The translations under genes and the position numbers were made by a program. From Candidatus Neomicrothrix sp. UBA2517 (lineage in GTDB: Bacteria > Actinomycetota > Acidimicrobiia > Acidimicrobiales > UBA8592): DNA of 64,000 nt. Positions 52,595-61,157 of this stretch are shown here, piece by piece; positions within the stretch are counted from its first letter, which is position 1; each line of letters starts with the position of its first letter. The DNA lies in the NCBI GenBank assembly GCA_002341185.1, contig DDNP01000003.1:29277-93276 (forward strand), written 5' to 3'. The notes under the pieces were generated by a model. It had not been told where the DNA came from. It was given only the letters and a program-made list of their open reading frames with translations, and searched no databases.

Positions 52595-53581
52595 ATGGAG
52601 GATAATGAGCTAGAACTCATCTCCACTGGTGTTCTTTCAGGAGATCGAACTTGGATATCAAAGGCAATAACACTTGTTGAAAGTTCAAGCACTTCAGATA
52701 AAGAAATTGCCGATAATCTCCTCGAAATAATATCGTCTCGTACAGGATCTTCGATAAGAGTCGGGATAACAGGTTCCCCTGGAGTTGGGAAAAGCACCTT
52801 CATCGATGAACTCGGTACCTATTTGACATCAATCGGGCATGGAGTTGCTGTTCTAGCTGTAGACCCATCTAGTTCAATATCTGGCGGGTCAATACTTGGA
52901 GATAAAACACGTATGGACCGCCTTGCAACAGACCCAAATGCTTTTATAAGGCCTTCACCATCTTCAGGTGTTCTCGGAGGTGTCTCAAGAGGGACTCGAA
53001 AAACCATGCTAGTACTTGAAGCAGCCGGTTTCGATGTGATCTTGGTAGAGACAGTTGGTGTAGGGCAGAGTGAAGCGACGGTGGCCGAAATGGTAGATTT
53101 TTTTCTTCTGTTACTTTTGCCCGGTTCGGGAGATTCGCTGCAAGGAATAAAAAAAGGTGTTCTAGAACTAGCAGACTTAATTGCAGTTAACAAAGCTGAT
53201 GGAGAAAATGAATTACGTGCAAAACAATCGGCACGCGACTATCAATCAGCTATGACATTGCTTTCTAGCACTGGATCACATTGGGCAACTCCGGTTCTTA
53301 CTTGTTCAGCTTTGACAGGGCAAGGAGTTACTGCAATCTGGGATCAAATAAATGAGCACTGTGCAAACGCTCGAGAAACTGGTTCTTGGGATAAGAGAAG
53401 ATCAGAGCAACAGATTCGTTGGATGTGGTCACTCATTGAAGACCAATTGATATATAACTTAAAAAATCAGACATCTATTTCTCAAATGATTTCAAAAACT
53501 GAAGAACAAATACAAAATGGCGATCTCTCTCCTGCGGCAGCAGCAAAGAAAATACTTAATGTGTTTAAAGAATCTACTTAA
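52595..53581 (+). CDS. meaB: Methylmalonyl-CoA mutase-associated GTPase MeaB
   Basis: This 328-residue G3E-family GTPase protects and reloads the B12 mutase (human homologue MMAA). The P-loop GSPGVGKST is at 60-68, the switch region shows VETVGVGQSEA, and NKAD supplies guanine specificity. It begins 2 bases after mutB, as expected of a coupled chaperone. A terminator hairpin follows at 53590-53615, shared with the facing nrdB gene. The epimerase gene that completes propionate use is not in the window. Confidence 0.95.
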   Translation: MEDNELELISTGVLSGDRTWISKAITLVESSSTSDKEIADNLLEIISSRTGSSIRVGITGSPGVGKSTFIDELGTYLTSIGHGVAVLAVDPSSSISGGSILGDKTRMDRLATDPNAFIRPSPSSGVLGGVSRGTRKTMLVLEAAGFDVILVETVGVGQSEATVAEMVDFFLLLLLPGSGDSLQGIKKGVLELADLIAVNKADGENELRAKQSARDYQSAMTLLSSTGSHWATPVLTCSALTGQGVTAIWDQINEHCANARETGSWDKRRSEQQIRWMWSLIEDQLIYNLKNQTSISQMISKTEEQIQNGDLSPAAAAKKILNVFKEST

Positions 53582-53589
53582 AAGAGCGC

Positions 53590-53615
53590 AAGCCCAGTGC
53601 TTTCACACTGGGCTT
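53590..53615. terminator. Bidirectional terminator between meaB and nrdB
   Basis: A perfect 10-base-pair inverted repeat (AAGCCCAGTG / CACTGGGCTT) with a 6-base loop lies between two convergent stop codons. Read on the minus strand it leads into CTCTTTT. The plus-strand side has only a weak T tract. Confidence 0.7.
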
Positions 53616-53644
53616 GGCTTAATTCCAGTTGGGGGACTGGAGAA

Positions 53645-54742
53645 CTAAAAATCGTCGGAGAATTCAACTTCTCCTTCGACTCCGACTTGATATGCAGTTA
53701 CAGTTTTCTCAAAGAAGTTTGTTAACTCTTGAACGTCTTGTAAAGCCATGAAATCAAATGGGTTTGTGGAACCAAATATTGGCTCAATTCCTAGTTGCTG
53801 AAGTCGTGAGTCTGCTACGAATTGAAGGTATTCGCGAGTGTCAGAAAGACTCATCCCTGTGATTCCTCCTCCTAGTACATCATCTGCGAATTTCATTTCA
53901 CAATCTACGGCTTCCGTAAGCATTTCCTTGATGTCCTCAACTAGGCTTGGTGTCCAAAGTTCTGGTTGCTCGCTTCGAACTGTCCTAACGACTTCAAATG
54001 CAAAGTTCATATGGGCGCTTTCGTCTCTAAAGACCCAGTTCGTTCCCGCTGCTAGTCCGTTTAGTAAACCTTTATCTCTAAGGAAATATACATATGCAAA
54101 AGCAGCGAAAAAGAAGAGCCCTTCTATGCATGCAGCAAAACAAATTAGGTTTCTAAGAAATGTGCGTTGCTCATCCTCGTTAGTTAACTGATCAAGTGAC
54201 TCCATTGTTCCCATCCATTTAAAGCAAAAGTCTCCTTTCTGTTTAATAGATGGGATGTTGTGAATTGCTGCAAACGCTTCTTCACGCTCTTTCATTTCTG
54301 GTATGTATGAATCTAATAGTGTTAGATAGAACTGAACATGGAGAGCTTCTTCGTATAGTTGCCTACTTAAGTACATTCTTGCTTCAGGAGCGTTGATATG
54401 TTTGTACAGATTCAAGACTAGGTTGTTGGAGACTATTGAATCTCCTGTAGCGAAGAACGCAACCAATCGACTTATCAGATGTTTTTCACTTGGTGCCATA
54501 TCTCTTAGGTCAACATGGTCATCAGCGAAGTCAATTTCATCTACAGTCCATGTATTCTTGATCGCATCTTTATACATATCAAAAAATATCTGATATTTCA
54601 TTGGTCGGAGAGTGAGATTGAAACCAGGGTCTAATATGTTAGCTGGTCTAGCTGCAGGATTTTTTTCGCTGTCGCTTATCTGTTGCTCTGTTTGCAATTC
54701 GTTAGGGTCAAATGCGTAACTATTTTCGTCGGCAAGGGCCAT
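53645..54742 (-). CDS. nrdB: Ribonucleotide reductase small subunit NrdB, class I
   Basis: The 365-residue di-iron radical subunit of ribonucleotide reductase carries metal ligands Asp101, Glu132 and His135 (EALH) and the radical-bearing Tyr139 four residues after the His, as in E. coli (Glu115, His118, Tyr122). Later EGLFFFAAF and ESAHMNFAF give the remaining carboxylate and histidine ligands. Presence of the tyrosine argues for class Ia rather than the Phe-bearing class Ic. It is 28 bases downstream of nrdA in the same direction. Confidence 0.95.
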   Translation of the reverse strand: MALADENSYAFDPNELQTEQQISDSEKNPAARPANILDPGFNLTLRPMKYQIFFDMYKDAIKNTWTVDEIDFADDHVDLRDMAPSEKHLISRLVAFFATGDSIVSNNLVLNLYKHINAPEARMYLSRQLYEEALHVQFYLTLLDSYIPEMKEREEAFAAIHNIPSIKQKGDFCFKWMGTMESLDQLTNEDEQRTFLRNLICFAACIEGLFFFAAFAYVYFLRDKGLLNGLAAGTNWVFRDESAHMNFAFEVVRTVRSEQPELWTPSLVEDIKEMLTEAVDCEMKFADDVLGGGITGMSLSDTREYLQFVADSRLQQLGIEPIFGSTNPFDFMALQDVQELTNFFEKTVTAYQVGVEGEVEFSDDF

Positions 54743-54770
54743 CTTCTCTAATTTCCTTTACTTATTCCGT

Positions 54771-57326
54771 TTATTGACATGAGTCGCATGATTCAGGATT
54801 TTCTAGTGAACAAGCGAGCTCATCATCTGTTTTATTGGTCAGCCCATCTCCATCTGTCGGTGTGGGACTTGTAGTAGTAATTGTGGTCTGGTTAATTCGT
54901 GTAGCAGGACGAGACCTTAAGTAGTAGGTTGTCTTGATTCCTGATTTCCACGCATACATGTACATGGAGCTGAGCCTGTTTATCGTTGGCGACTCCATGA
55001 AAAGGTTTAGTGATTGGCTTTGATCAATGTATGCACCTCGGTCGGCAGCCATCTCTATAAGGGATTTCATTGGTATTTCCCATGCTGTTCGGTAAACAGA
55101 TTTGAGGTCATCGGGTATTCTTTCAATTGTTTGTACAGATCCCTCATTTCTGATTAGTTCTGTCCGCATTTCCTCATCCCATAGATCTCGCTCTTGTAAT
55201 TCATGAACAAGGTATTTATTAATTTGCATAAATTCGCCTGATAGGGTTTCGCGTTTGAATAAATTAGAGACTTGAGGTTCGATACATTCGTAGCATCCGG
55301 CTATGGATGCAATTGTCGCAGTGGGAGCTATAGCTATCATTAGTGAGTTTCTTAGGCCATGGTTAGTGATTCGCTGACGAAGTTCTTTCCAACGATCTGA
55401 ATCTGTCGGTTCAACTCCCCAAAGGTCAAATTGGAGATCCCCTTTGGCAGCTCGCGTCATCGCAAATGTATCGTGGGCGCCATTTTTTTCAGCGAGCTCA
55501 GTGGATGCCCATAGAGCATTGAAATAAATTTCTTCACTTATTTGTGATGATAGCTTTCTTGCTTTTTCAGAATCAAAGGGGATTTGCATTTTGAAAAATA
55601 CGTCTTGTAATCCCATCATGCCTAGGCCTACTGGTCGCCATTGACTGTTTGAGTTGCCTGCTTCGTTGATTGGATAGAAATTTATATCTATTACTCGGTC
55701 AAGAAAGGGAATGACTTGTCTTACTGTTTTTCCTAATTCTTCATAATCAAATGATGCTACTTCGTCAGATGTTACGAAAGAGCCAAGGTTTAAGGACCCT
55801 AGATTACACACAGCTGTTTCTGTTTGATTCGTTACTTCAATTATTTCGGTGCATAGGTTTGATAAGTGCACTACTCGGGTGCCGCCATCATAGTCGTTAT
55901 CAGATTTCTTGTCGGATGTTTGGTTACATTTTTGGTTAGAGGAATCCTTGAATGTCATCCAACCATTTCCAGTTTCAGCTAGTGTTCGCATCATTTTTAG
56001 GTAAAGGTCTTGAGCATCTACTTGTCGTTCATATAATTCAGCTTCTTCTGCCTCAATGTAAGCTTTTTCAAATTCTTCACCGAATAAGTCGGTTAGGTGT
56101 GGAACTTTCTGCGGGTCAAATAAGCTCCATTGCCAATTGTTCTCAACTCTTTTCATGAAAAGGTCGGGTACCCAATTCGCAATGTTTAAGTTATGAGCCC
56201 TTCTTGCGTGGTCCCCAGTGTTTTGTTTAAGTTCAAGGAATTCTTCGATGTCGTCATGCCATGTTTCTAGGTAGATACATGCTGCACCTTTTCTTCTTCC
56301 GCCTTGGTTAACGGCAGCAACGGAGCTATCGAGAGTTTTAAGCCAGGGAACTATGCCATTTGATAGTCCATTTGTTCCTTTGATAAGGCTTCCTTTGCTC
56401 CGTATTCGATGCCATGCGACTCCGATACCACCAGCAAACTTTGAAAGTTGGGCTATGTCTGTGTACCGCTTATATATTCCTTCAAGGGAATCTTCAGGAG
56501 AGTCCAAAAGGTAGCAACTTGAAAGTTGCTGGTGTGGAGTTCCAGAATTAAAGAGTGTGGGGCTGGAAGGGAGATAAGCCAGTGAGGACATTAAGTCGTA
56601 GAATGCGACTGCTTCATCCACGTCTTTGGATAGTCCACAGGCAACTCGAAGGAAGAAATATTGAGGTGTTTCTATTACGTCTCGTGTTTCTGGGTGTTTG
56701 AGGAGGTAGCGGTCGTAGACTGTGCGAAGTCCGAAGAATTCAAAGTTCCTGTCTCTTCCTGAGTTTATTGCGGCGTTAAGAGTGGATGCATTATCAAGTA
56801 CAAATGCTAAAGCGTCATCGCCCACTACACCTAGCTCGTGTCCCCTGATTACTGATTCGGTGAACCATGGTATGTTCTGGTTCCGTACTTCTTTATCTAT
56901 GAACGTTGCTAATAGGCGTCCAGCAAGTCTGGAGTATCGTGGTTCTTCAACGATCAACCCAGCTGCTGTTCGTATTGATAATTCGTCAAGTTCTCTTGTA
57001 GTTGCTCCATCTGCAAGGGCTGAGATCGTCCTTGTCGCAACTCTCATGGGGTCAACTCCCATCAGCCCTTCAGCGCAACGTGCGACAGCATTAACGATTT
57101 TATTGACGTCTACCTCTTCAAGGTCACCGTTCCTTTTACGAACCCGCATGATTGTGCTCTGTTCGGATTTAGCCTTTGACCCTTTTTCGTTAGTTTCATC
57201 GGTTCCATCAATTCCAGTTGGCCCTGATATGACTTGTACATTTCCTTCGTCGATTCCGTTAAGGGTAACTTTTCCTGATGTTTTTTTATTTTTTTCTTCC
57301 TCAATGGATGGTTCTGATAGTGCCAT
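54771..57326 (-). CDS. nrdA: Ribonucleoside-diphosphate reductase large subunit NrdA, class Ia
   Basis: This 851-residue catalytic subunit converts NDPs to dNDPs. It has an N-terminal extension of about 55 residues, an ATP-cone domain (about 55-145, VRKRNGDLEEVDVNKIVNAV) for dATP control, the 10-stranded barrel with cysteines in SSCYLL, NLCTEI (with catalytic Glu) and VCNLGS, and a C-terminal CDSC redox pair. The start has GAGGAGA just before the ATG. It lies upstream of nrdB and behind an unusual structured leader with a strong-looking promoter (57354-57493). Confidence 0.96.
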   Translation of the reverse strand: MALSEPSIEEEKNKKTSGKVTLNGIDEGNVQVISGPTGIDGTDETNEKGSKAKSEQSTIMRVRKRNGDLEEVDVNKIVNAVARCAEGLMGVDPMRVATRTISALADGATTRELDELSIRTAAGLIVEEPRYSRLAGRLLATFIDKEVRNQNIPWFTESVIRGHELGVVGDDALAFVLDNASTLNAAINSGRDRNFEFFGLRTVYDRYLLKHPETRDVIETPQYFFLRVACGLSKDVDEAVAFYDLMSSLAYLPSSPTLFNSGTPHQQLSSCYLLDSPEDSLEGIYKRYTDIAQLSKFAGGIGVAWHRIRSKGSLIKGTNGLSNGIVPWLKTLDSSVAAVNQGGRRKGAACIYLETWHDDIEEFLELKQNTGDHARRAHNLNIANWVPDLFMKRVENNWQWSLFDPQKVPHLTDLFGEEFEKAYIEAEEAELYERQVDAQDLYLKMMRTLAETGNGWMTFKDSSNQKCNQTSDKKSDNDYDGGTRVVHLSNLCTEIIEVTNQTETAVCNLGSLNLGSFVTSDEVASFDYEELGKTVRQVIPFLDRVIDINFYPINEAGNSNSQWRPVGLGMMGLQDVFFKMQIPFDSEKARKLSSQISEEIYFNALWASTELAEKNGAHDTFAMTRAAKGDLQFDLWGVEPTDSDRWKELRQRITNHGLRNSLMIAIAPTATIASIAGCYECIEPQVSNLFKRETLSGEFMQINKYLVHELQERDLWDEEMRTELIRNEGSVQTIERIPDDLKSVYRTAWEIPMKSLIEMAADRGAYIDQSQSLNLFMESPTINRLSSMYMYAWKSGIKTTYYLRSRPATRINQTTITTTSPTPTDGDGLTNKTDDELACSLENPESCDSCQ

Positions 57327-57353
57327 CGTTTCTCCTCAAATGTCCCCAACTAG

Positions 57354-57375
57354 AGAACCAGTTTTAAGTGGTTCT
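57354..57375 (-). other. nrdA leader hairpin 3 (nearest the start codon)
   Basis: AGAACCA and TGGTTCT form a 7-base-pair stem around an 8-base loop. Its end lies about 28 bases before the ATG, next to the Shine-Dalgarno GAGGAGA, so its folding could affect translation. Confidence 0.5.
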
Positions 57376-57382
57376 TTGTTTT

Positions 57383-57418
57383 GAAGTTTCTACCTCTACT
57401 CAACGGTTCTGAAACTTC
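57383..57418 (-). other. nrdA leader hairpin 2
   Basis: GAAGTTTC and GAAACTTC make a perfect 8-base-pair stem with a 20-base loop, 7 bases upstream of hairpin 3 on the transcript. Confidence 0.5.
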
Positions 57419-57424
57419 AGTTAT

Positions 57425-57457
57425 CCAACTACTTTTCATTTATTAAAAAGTGGTTGG
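57425..57457 (-). other. nrdA leader hairpin 1 (at the predicted mRNA 5' end)
   Basis: CCAACTACTTTT and AAAAGTGGTTGG form a 12-base-pair stem with one mismatch (G-U in one strand) around a 9-base loop. It starts where transcription is expected to begin, 7 bases after the -10. Confidence 0.55.
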
Positions 57458-57463
57458 AATATA

Positions 57464-57493
57464 ATTACAGCCGTGTAACTACACCTTTGTCAA
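57464..57493 (-). promoter_or_regulatory. Predicted promoter of nrdAB
   Basis: On the minus strand a perfect TTGACA (57493-57488) is followed after 18 bases by TGTAAT (57469-57464, 5 of 6 to TATAAT). Transcription would begin near 57457, giving a leader of about 130 bases. A/T-rich runs upstream (57506-57520) could act as an UP element. Confidence 0.62.
57473..57484. promoter_or_regulatory. Candidate operator inside the nrdAB promoter
   Basis: GTGTA-AC-TACAC is a perfect 5-base dyad located between the -35 and -10 elements, a typical repressor position. It does not match the NrdR box (ACAC...GTGT order), so another regulator is implied if it is functional. Confidence 0.42.
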
Positions 57494-57518
57494 TAGTTGT
57501 TACGATTTTTTTTATTTT

Positions 57519-58013
57519 TTACTCAGCGATAAGGAGATTCTCTTTAGCGATGATGATTCCATCAGGGTCTGAATAAATCCAAAGTCCGGGTTTTATTGCA
57601 ATTTGTGAGATATTTAATTCGATATCGATTTCTCCGCGGTTCTTTTTAACACTTTTCCTAGGGTTTGTGCCAAGAGCTTTTATGCCTATTGGCATTTCTG
57701 ATATCACTGCTGAATCCCTAATATATCCATTTACAATTATGCCAGCCCACTCATTCTTGATCGCTAGAAGTGCTAATTGGTCTCCGATTAGTGCACAAGC
57801 CCGAGAGGCACAGCCGTCTACTACGAGAACTTGGTTATTTCCTTTTGTTTTAAGAACTTGGCGAACCAATGAGTTATCTTCGGGTGCGTGAATTGTTTTT
57901 GTTCTACCAAAGAATGATTTTATTTTACCAAAGCTCAGAAAGTCTTCCATTAAGACAATTGAATCAGGGTGATTATCAAGAAGGTCAGCTGTTGAGAACG
58001 ATTGCATGCTCAA
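57519..58013 (-). CDS. rraA: RraA-family protein (RNase E regulator / HMG aldolase-like)
   Basis: The 164-residue protein matches the RraA family: GDQLALLAIKNEWAGIIVNGYIRDSAVI and the GIKALGTNPRKSVKKNRGE loop containing the metal- and substrate-contact region. Members include the RNase E inhibitor RraA and 4-hydroxy-4-methyl-2-oxoglutarate aldolases. The fold does not separate the two. Its start overlaps the end of modC by 4 bases, so it is the last gene of the molybdate operon, which is an odd context. A 192-base gap before nrdA follows. Confidence 0.86.
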   Translation of the reverse strand: MSMQSFSTADLLDNHPDSIVLMEDFLSFGKIKSFFGRTKTIHAPEDNSLVRQVLKTKGNNQVLVVDGCASRACALIGDQLALLAIKNEWAGIIVNGYIRDSAVISEMPIGIKALGTNPRKSVKKNRGEIDIELNISQIAIKPGLWIYSDPDGIIIAKENLLIAE

Positions 58014-59071
58014 GTTTTAGCAGGGTTAGGCTTCTGAAGCACGTTTAATTCAGTAGCTTTTATTGAAGCCCAAATAGTATTTCCTAATGCGATTTCTAAC
58101 TCATTAAATGTAGGAACTGTGATAGTCGCATAACAATCAAATGCTCCTACCAATTTAATTCTGACTAACTTATCTTGCTTATCAAGACTGGTTACGGTTG
58201 CTTTCCATTTGTTCCGAAATGATCCTGATGGTGGAGAAAGATGAAGTGAGATGGCTGAACTAGGAAAACTTACCTCCACATTTCCAGAATAATTTTGTGG
58301 TAGGTGAAAAATTTCACCACAACCAGTTTTGAACTCAAGACCCGATGCTGTTCCTGAAACTAGATTTAAATCAAAAAATTTGCTCAGCCATTGAGTAGCA
58401 GGCTTGGATGTGACTGACTTTAAAGTACCGAATTGAATTATTTTATTCCCTTCTAGCGCAATGATTGTATCGGAGAGTTTAAGTACCTCGATAGGGTCGT
58501 GCGAGACGAGCAATAGAGAAGTTTTTAGGCTTTCTAGGGTTTGGTGTACTTGGCGAACAGACGCAACATCAAGCGCTGCTGTAGGTTCATCAAGCATTAA
58601 GAGTCTAGGTTGTTTGGTCAGAGATCTAGCCAAAGATACCCTTGCAATTTGGCCACCAGATAAATGATTGGGATATTTGTCTTTGATTTGGAGCAAATCA
58701 AAAGCTTCCAGAGTTTTGTGAGCGAGTGCCCGAGCTTTTCTTTTAGATTTTTTTTTGGACCTATAAGGGAAAGCAACATTATCTTCCACCGTAAGGTGAG
58801 GAAATATACTCCCGTCTTGATGTTGTAATGTGAGTTTTCTTTGATGTGGGGGAGTAAAGTTCCCTGATGTCGGTTCGTCGTAGACGTTACCATTTATCTT
58901 TAGTAGACCTGAGCGAAGGCGTTCATGTCCAGCAATTAATCGTAGCAAAGTAGTCTTGCCCGAACCGTTTGGCCCGACCACTGCTATTCGTTTGGAGGAA
59001 TTAGTTTCGAATGAGTAATCGAATTCTTCTACCCCAAGTTTTGTTGTTCCGGACAAAAAAATCTGTGTCAT
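58010..59071 (-). CDS. modC: Molybdate ABC transporter ATP-binding protein ModC
   Basis: This 353-residue ABC ATPase has Walker A GPNGSGKT at 33-40, signature LSGGQIARVSLARSL, Walker B LLMLDEPTAALD and the switch His in LLVSHDP. The C-terminal third (TVTSLDKQDKLVRIKLVG) looks like the TOBE/MOP oxyanion-sensing domain of ModC. I start at the ATG of 59071, which shares an ATGA with the modB stop, rather than at an upstream non-ATG start 15 bases earlier. It is cotranscribed with modA and modB. Confidence 0.9.
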   Translation of the reverse strand: MTQIFLSGTTKLGVEEFDYSFETNSSKRIAVVGPNGSGKTTLLRLIAGHERLRSGLLKINGNVYDEPTSGNFTPPHQRKLTLQHQDGSIFPHLTVEDNVAFPYRSKKKSKRKARALAHKTLEAFDLLQIKDKYPNHLSGGQIARVSLARSLTKQPRLLMLDEPTAALDVASVRQVHQTLESLKTSLLLVSHDPIEVLKLSDTIIALEGNKIIQFGTLKSVTSKPATQWLSKFFDLNLVSGTASGLEFKTGCGEIFHLPQNYSGNVEVSFPSSAISLHLSPPSGSFRNKWKATVTSLDKQDKLVRIKLVGAFDCYATITVPTFNELEIALGNTIWASIKATELNVLQKPNPAKT

Positions 59072-59859
59072 TTTTGAACCAACCAATTTCCTCGAAGTGT
59101 CACTAGCACAGATAAGGAAATCATAACCATGAGAACTCCTATGATCATTGCTCTTTCAGGGTTCGTCTCTAGCGCAACGAACAATTGCAACGGCAAAGTC
59201 CGTGTTTGATCAGGATTATCACCTGCAAACGTTATTGTAGCGCCGAACTCTCCAAGCGCTCTTGCCCACGATAGGGCGATCCCAGCCATAATTGCATTGC
59301 GTAATAAAGGAAGCGAGATAGTGAAAAAGGTTCTAATTGGACTAGCCCCTAAGTTCAGAGAGGCCTCTTCCAATCGAGAATCTAATTGAGTTGCGGATGA
59401 TTCAATGCTTAAAACAAAGAATGGTAAAGAAACGAATGAAGCAGCCAATACTGCTCCTGCTGTTGTGAATGGAAGTGTCACTCCAAACCAACTATCTAGG
59501 TGTTCACCGATAAAGCCTTTTCTACCTAGGGCAAAAAGTAAAGCGGTTCCTCCGGCTACGGGAGGGAGAACCATAGGTAAAAGAACAATTGCTCTTACTA
59601 GTTTTAATCCTCTGAAATCTGCTTTTGCGAGAATCCAGCCGAGTGGGATACCGAGAATTAGGCAAATGAATGCAGAACATGTTGCGACAATCATGGAAAG
59701 GCTAATGGACCTCAAGACAGTTTCTTCGGTAACTATTTGCACAAATGATGACCACGGCGCACGTTGAGATAACCCTACGAATGGGACAAGTAAGAAAATA
59801 AAACCTATTGAAGCGCCGGCCCAAATAGTTTTTGGTACGGAATTATGTTGCGTCTCCAT
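59068..59859 (-). CDS. modB: Molybdate ABC transporter permease ModB
   Basis: This 263-residue inner-membrane permease has about five to six hydrophobic segments and the EAA loop (LEEASLNLGASPIRTFFTISLPLL followed by ALGEFGATI) characteristic of ModB/CysT permeases. It contacts ModC on the cytoplasmic side. Its end shares an ATGA with modC and its start overlaps modA by one base. Substrate could be molybdate or tungstate. Adjacent ModA and a MOP-type regulator favour molybdate. Confidence 0.92.
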   Translation of the reverse strand: METQHNSVPKTIWAGASIGFIFLLVPFVGLSQRAPWSSFVQIVTEETVLRSISLSMIVATCSAFICLILGIPLGWILAKADFRGLKLVRAIVLLPMVLPPVAGGTALLFALGRKGFIGEHLDSWFGVTLPFTTAGAVLAASFVSLPFFVLSIESSATQLDSRLEEASLNLGASPIRTFFTISLPLLRNAIMAGIALSWARALGEFGATITFAGDNPDQTRTLPLQLFVALETNPERAMIIGVLMVMISLSVLVTLRGNWLVQK

Positions 59860-60584
59860 TATTGAGGTGCTCCGAAGCGGAAGTGTTCCAGAGTTTCTTG
59901 TCCATTTGGAGAAAGAACGTAGTCAATGAAATCCTTGGCGGAAGGCTTAGCGTTATCAACTGCGGCAATTGGGTATTTGGTTTTGACGCTTTCACTTCCT
60001 TTGATTGAAATTATTTCGACTTGGTTCGTGGCATCAGTGACATAAATAAGTCCCGCATCGACTTCACCTAACTCGATCTTGGTTCTTACCGATCTAACAT
60101 TCGGTTCCCATGTAGTCACTTCCATTTCGACTTTAAGGAAAGAAGCGAGTTCATTTGCGAGATGCCCGCATGGCACTTGTTCAGAACATACTGCAGTGAT
60201 ATTGCCTTTGAAATCAGAGATGTTGCCTATTGAAGCTGGGTTTCCTATGGGGGTAGCAATAGCTAAATAGTTCGTTGCAAAAATTATTTCCTCCTGTTGA
60301 GTGAGGCGACCGGATTGCTTAACGCGAGTAAGTGTTTCTTCATCTGCAAGAGCAATTACATCAGCGGGAGCACCATCTTCAATCTGCGCAGCTAAAGAAG
60401 AGCTACCTGCAAATGAGAGCGTAACTTGTATGCCAGTATCCTTTTCAAATTCGCTAGCTATTTCCTGAAAAACTTCAGTTAATGATGATGCAGCTAAGAC
60501 GCGCAAAGAGGAATCAGATTCAGAACAAGATAGACCGGACATAAGAAGGATGACGCCTAAGGAAACATGTATGAATAGTTTCAT
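59859..60584 (-). CDS. modA: Molybdate-binding lipoprotein ModA
   Basis: This 241-residue extracellular binding protein has a signal peptide ending in GLS-Cys20, an imperfect lipobox (Gly at -3 instead of Leu), suggesting lipid anchoring. The mature protein begins LRVLAASSLTEVF, a ModA signature, with FAGSSSLAAQIEDGAPADVIALAD and AGLIYVTDA later. It delivers molybdate (or tungstate) to ModBC. It lies 29 bases after the TOBE/HTH regulator gene and is probably in one operon with it. Confidence 0.93.
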   Translation of the reverse strand: MKLFIHVSLGVILLMSGLSCSESDSSLRVLAASSLTEVFQEIASEFEKDTGIQVTLSFAGSSSLAAQIEDGAPADVIALADEETLTRVKQSGRLTQQEEIIFATNYLAIATPIGNPASIGNISDFKGNITAVCSEQVPCGHLANELASFLKVEMEVTTWEPNVRSVRTKIELGEVDAGLIYVTDATNQVEIISIKGSESVKTKYPIAAVDNAKPSAKDFIDYVLSPNGQETLEHFRFGAPQ

Positions 60585-60613
60585 TCTGAAAGACTTCCTT
60601 TGATGTCTGATTG

Positions 60614-61000
60614 TTAGGGGAGCTCAACGACAACGTTTGTTGATTTAATCACCGCAGTTGCAATGACACCAGGTTCAAGTTTCATTGCTTCTGCTGCTTC
60701 TGTTGAGATTAAAGAAACGATCCGTTGGCTTCCTGCTTGTATCTCAATCTGGGTCATAACATTGTCTTTCTTTACATTTGTTACTATCCCTAGAAAGCGA
60801 TTGCGTGCGGATAAATGATTAGCGATTGATGGGTCGCTTTCAGAGTTTTTGAGAAAGGTAGCGAGGTCAACTCCCTTGATAATCCTATGGCCACCATCGG
60901 TTCTGCTAGACAGAATCCTCCCATCGTCTATCCATGTCCTGATTGTGTCGGTACCTACCGAGAGGAGCTTCGCGACCTGGCCTATACGCAAATTACTCAT
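60614..61000 (-). CDS. Molybdate-responsive HTH-TOBE regulator
   Basis: The 128-residue protein joins an excisionase/MerR-like helix-turn-helix (residues 4-45, RIGQVAKLLSVGTDTIRTWIDDG) to a TOBE/MOP domain (about 63-128, SARNRFLGIVTNVKKD) that binds molybdate in ModE and Mop proteins. It is the first gene of the mod operon and is very likely its molybdate-sensing regulator. No good Shine-Dalgarno lies ahead of the ATG. Direct repeats in the upstream gap (61032-61050) might be its site. It is smaller than E. coli ModE and of the short form common in actinobacteria. Confidence 0.86.
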   Translation of the reverse strand: MSNLRIGQVAKLLSVGTDTIRTWIDDGRILSSRTDGGHRIIKGVDLATFLKNSESDPSIANHLSARNRFLGIVTNVKKDNVMTQIEIQAGSQRIVSLISTEAAEAMKLEPGVIATAVIKSTNVVVELP

Positions 61001-61031
61001 ATGATTATTAAATATAGGTATTTCATAGATT

Positions 61032-61050
61032 TATGCTATCAAAATATGCT
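61032..61050. promoter_or_regulatory. Direct repeat upstream of the mod operon
   Basis: TATGCT occurs twice, 13 bases apart, in the A/T-rich 163-base gap between the mod regulator and the mscS gene. It is a candidate operator for the regulator, but the repeat is short. Confidence 0.25.
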
Positions 61051-61151
61051 TAATCCAAGGATAAAAGTCACTATTTTGAGTGGATTTATTTTTTGTTGGA
61101 TAGTAGATCATTTTTTTTCTGACCATCACCAAGGTCTAAGACTTATCTCTC

Positions 61152-61157
61152 TACGAT
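61152..61157 (+). promoter_or_regulatory. -10-like hexamer before mscS
   Basis: TACGAT ends 6 bases before the ATG at 61164. No Shine-Dalgarno is seen and no -35 is recognisable, in the same arrangement as other apparently leaderless genes here. Confidence 0.38.

Noticed and set aside
56722..57384. Open frame of 220 residues on the plus strand opposite nrdA
   Set aside because: It is antisense to the well-supported nrdA, its composition is Ser/Pro-rich as expected from the opposite frame, and no domain or ribosome-binding site supports it.
57327..57518. NrdR boxes upstream of nrdA
   Set aside because: The expected ACAC-AT-rich-GTGT repeats are not present. The dyad in the promoter has the reverse half-site order.
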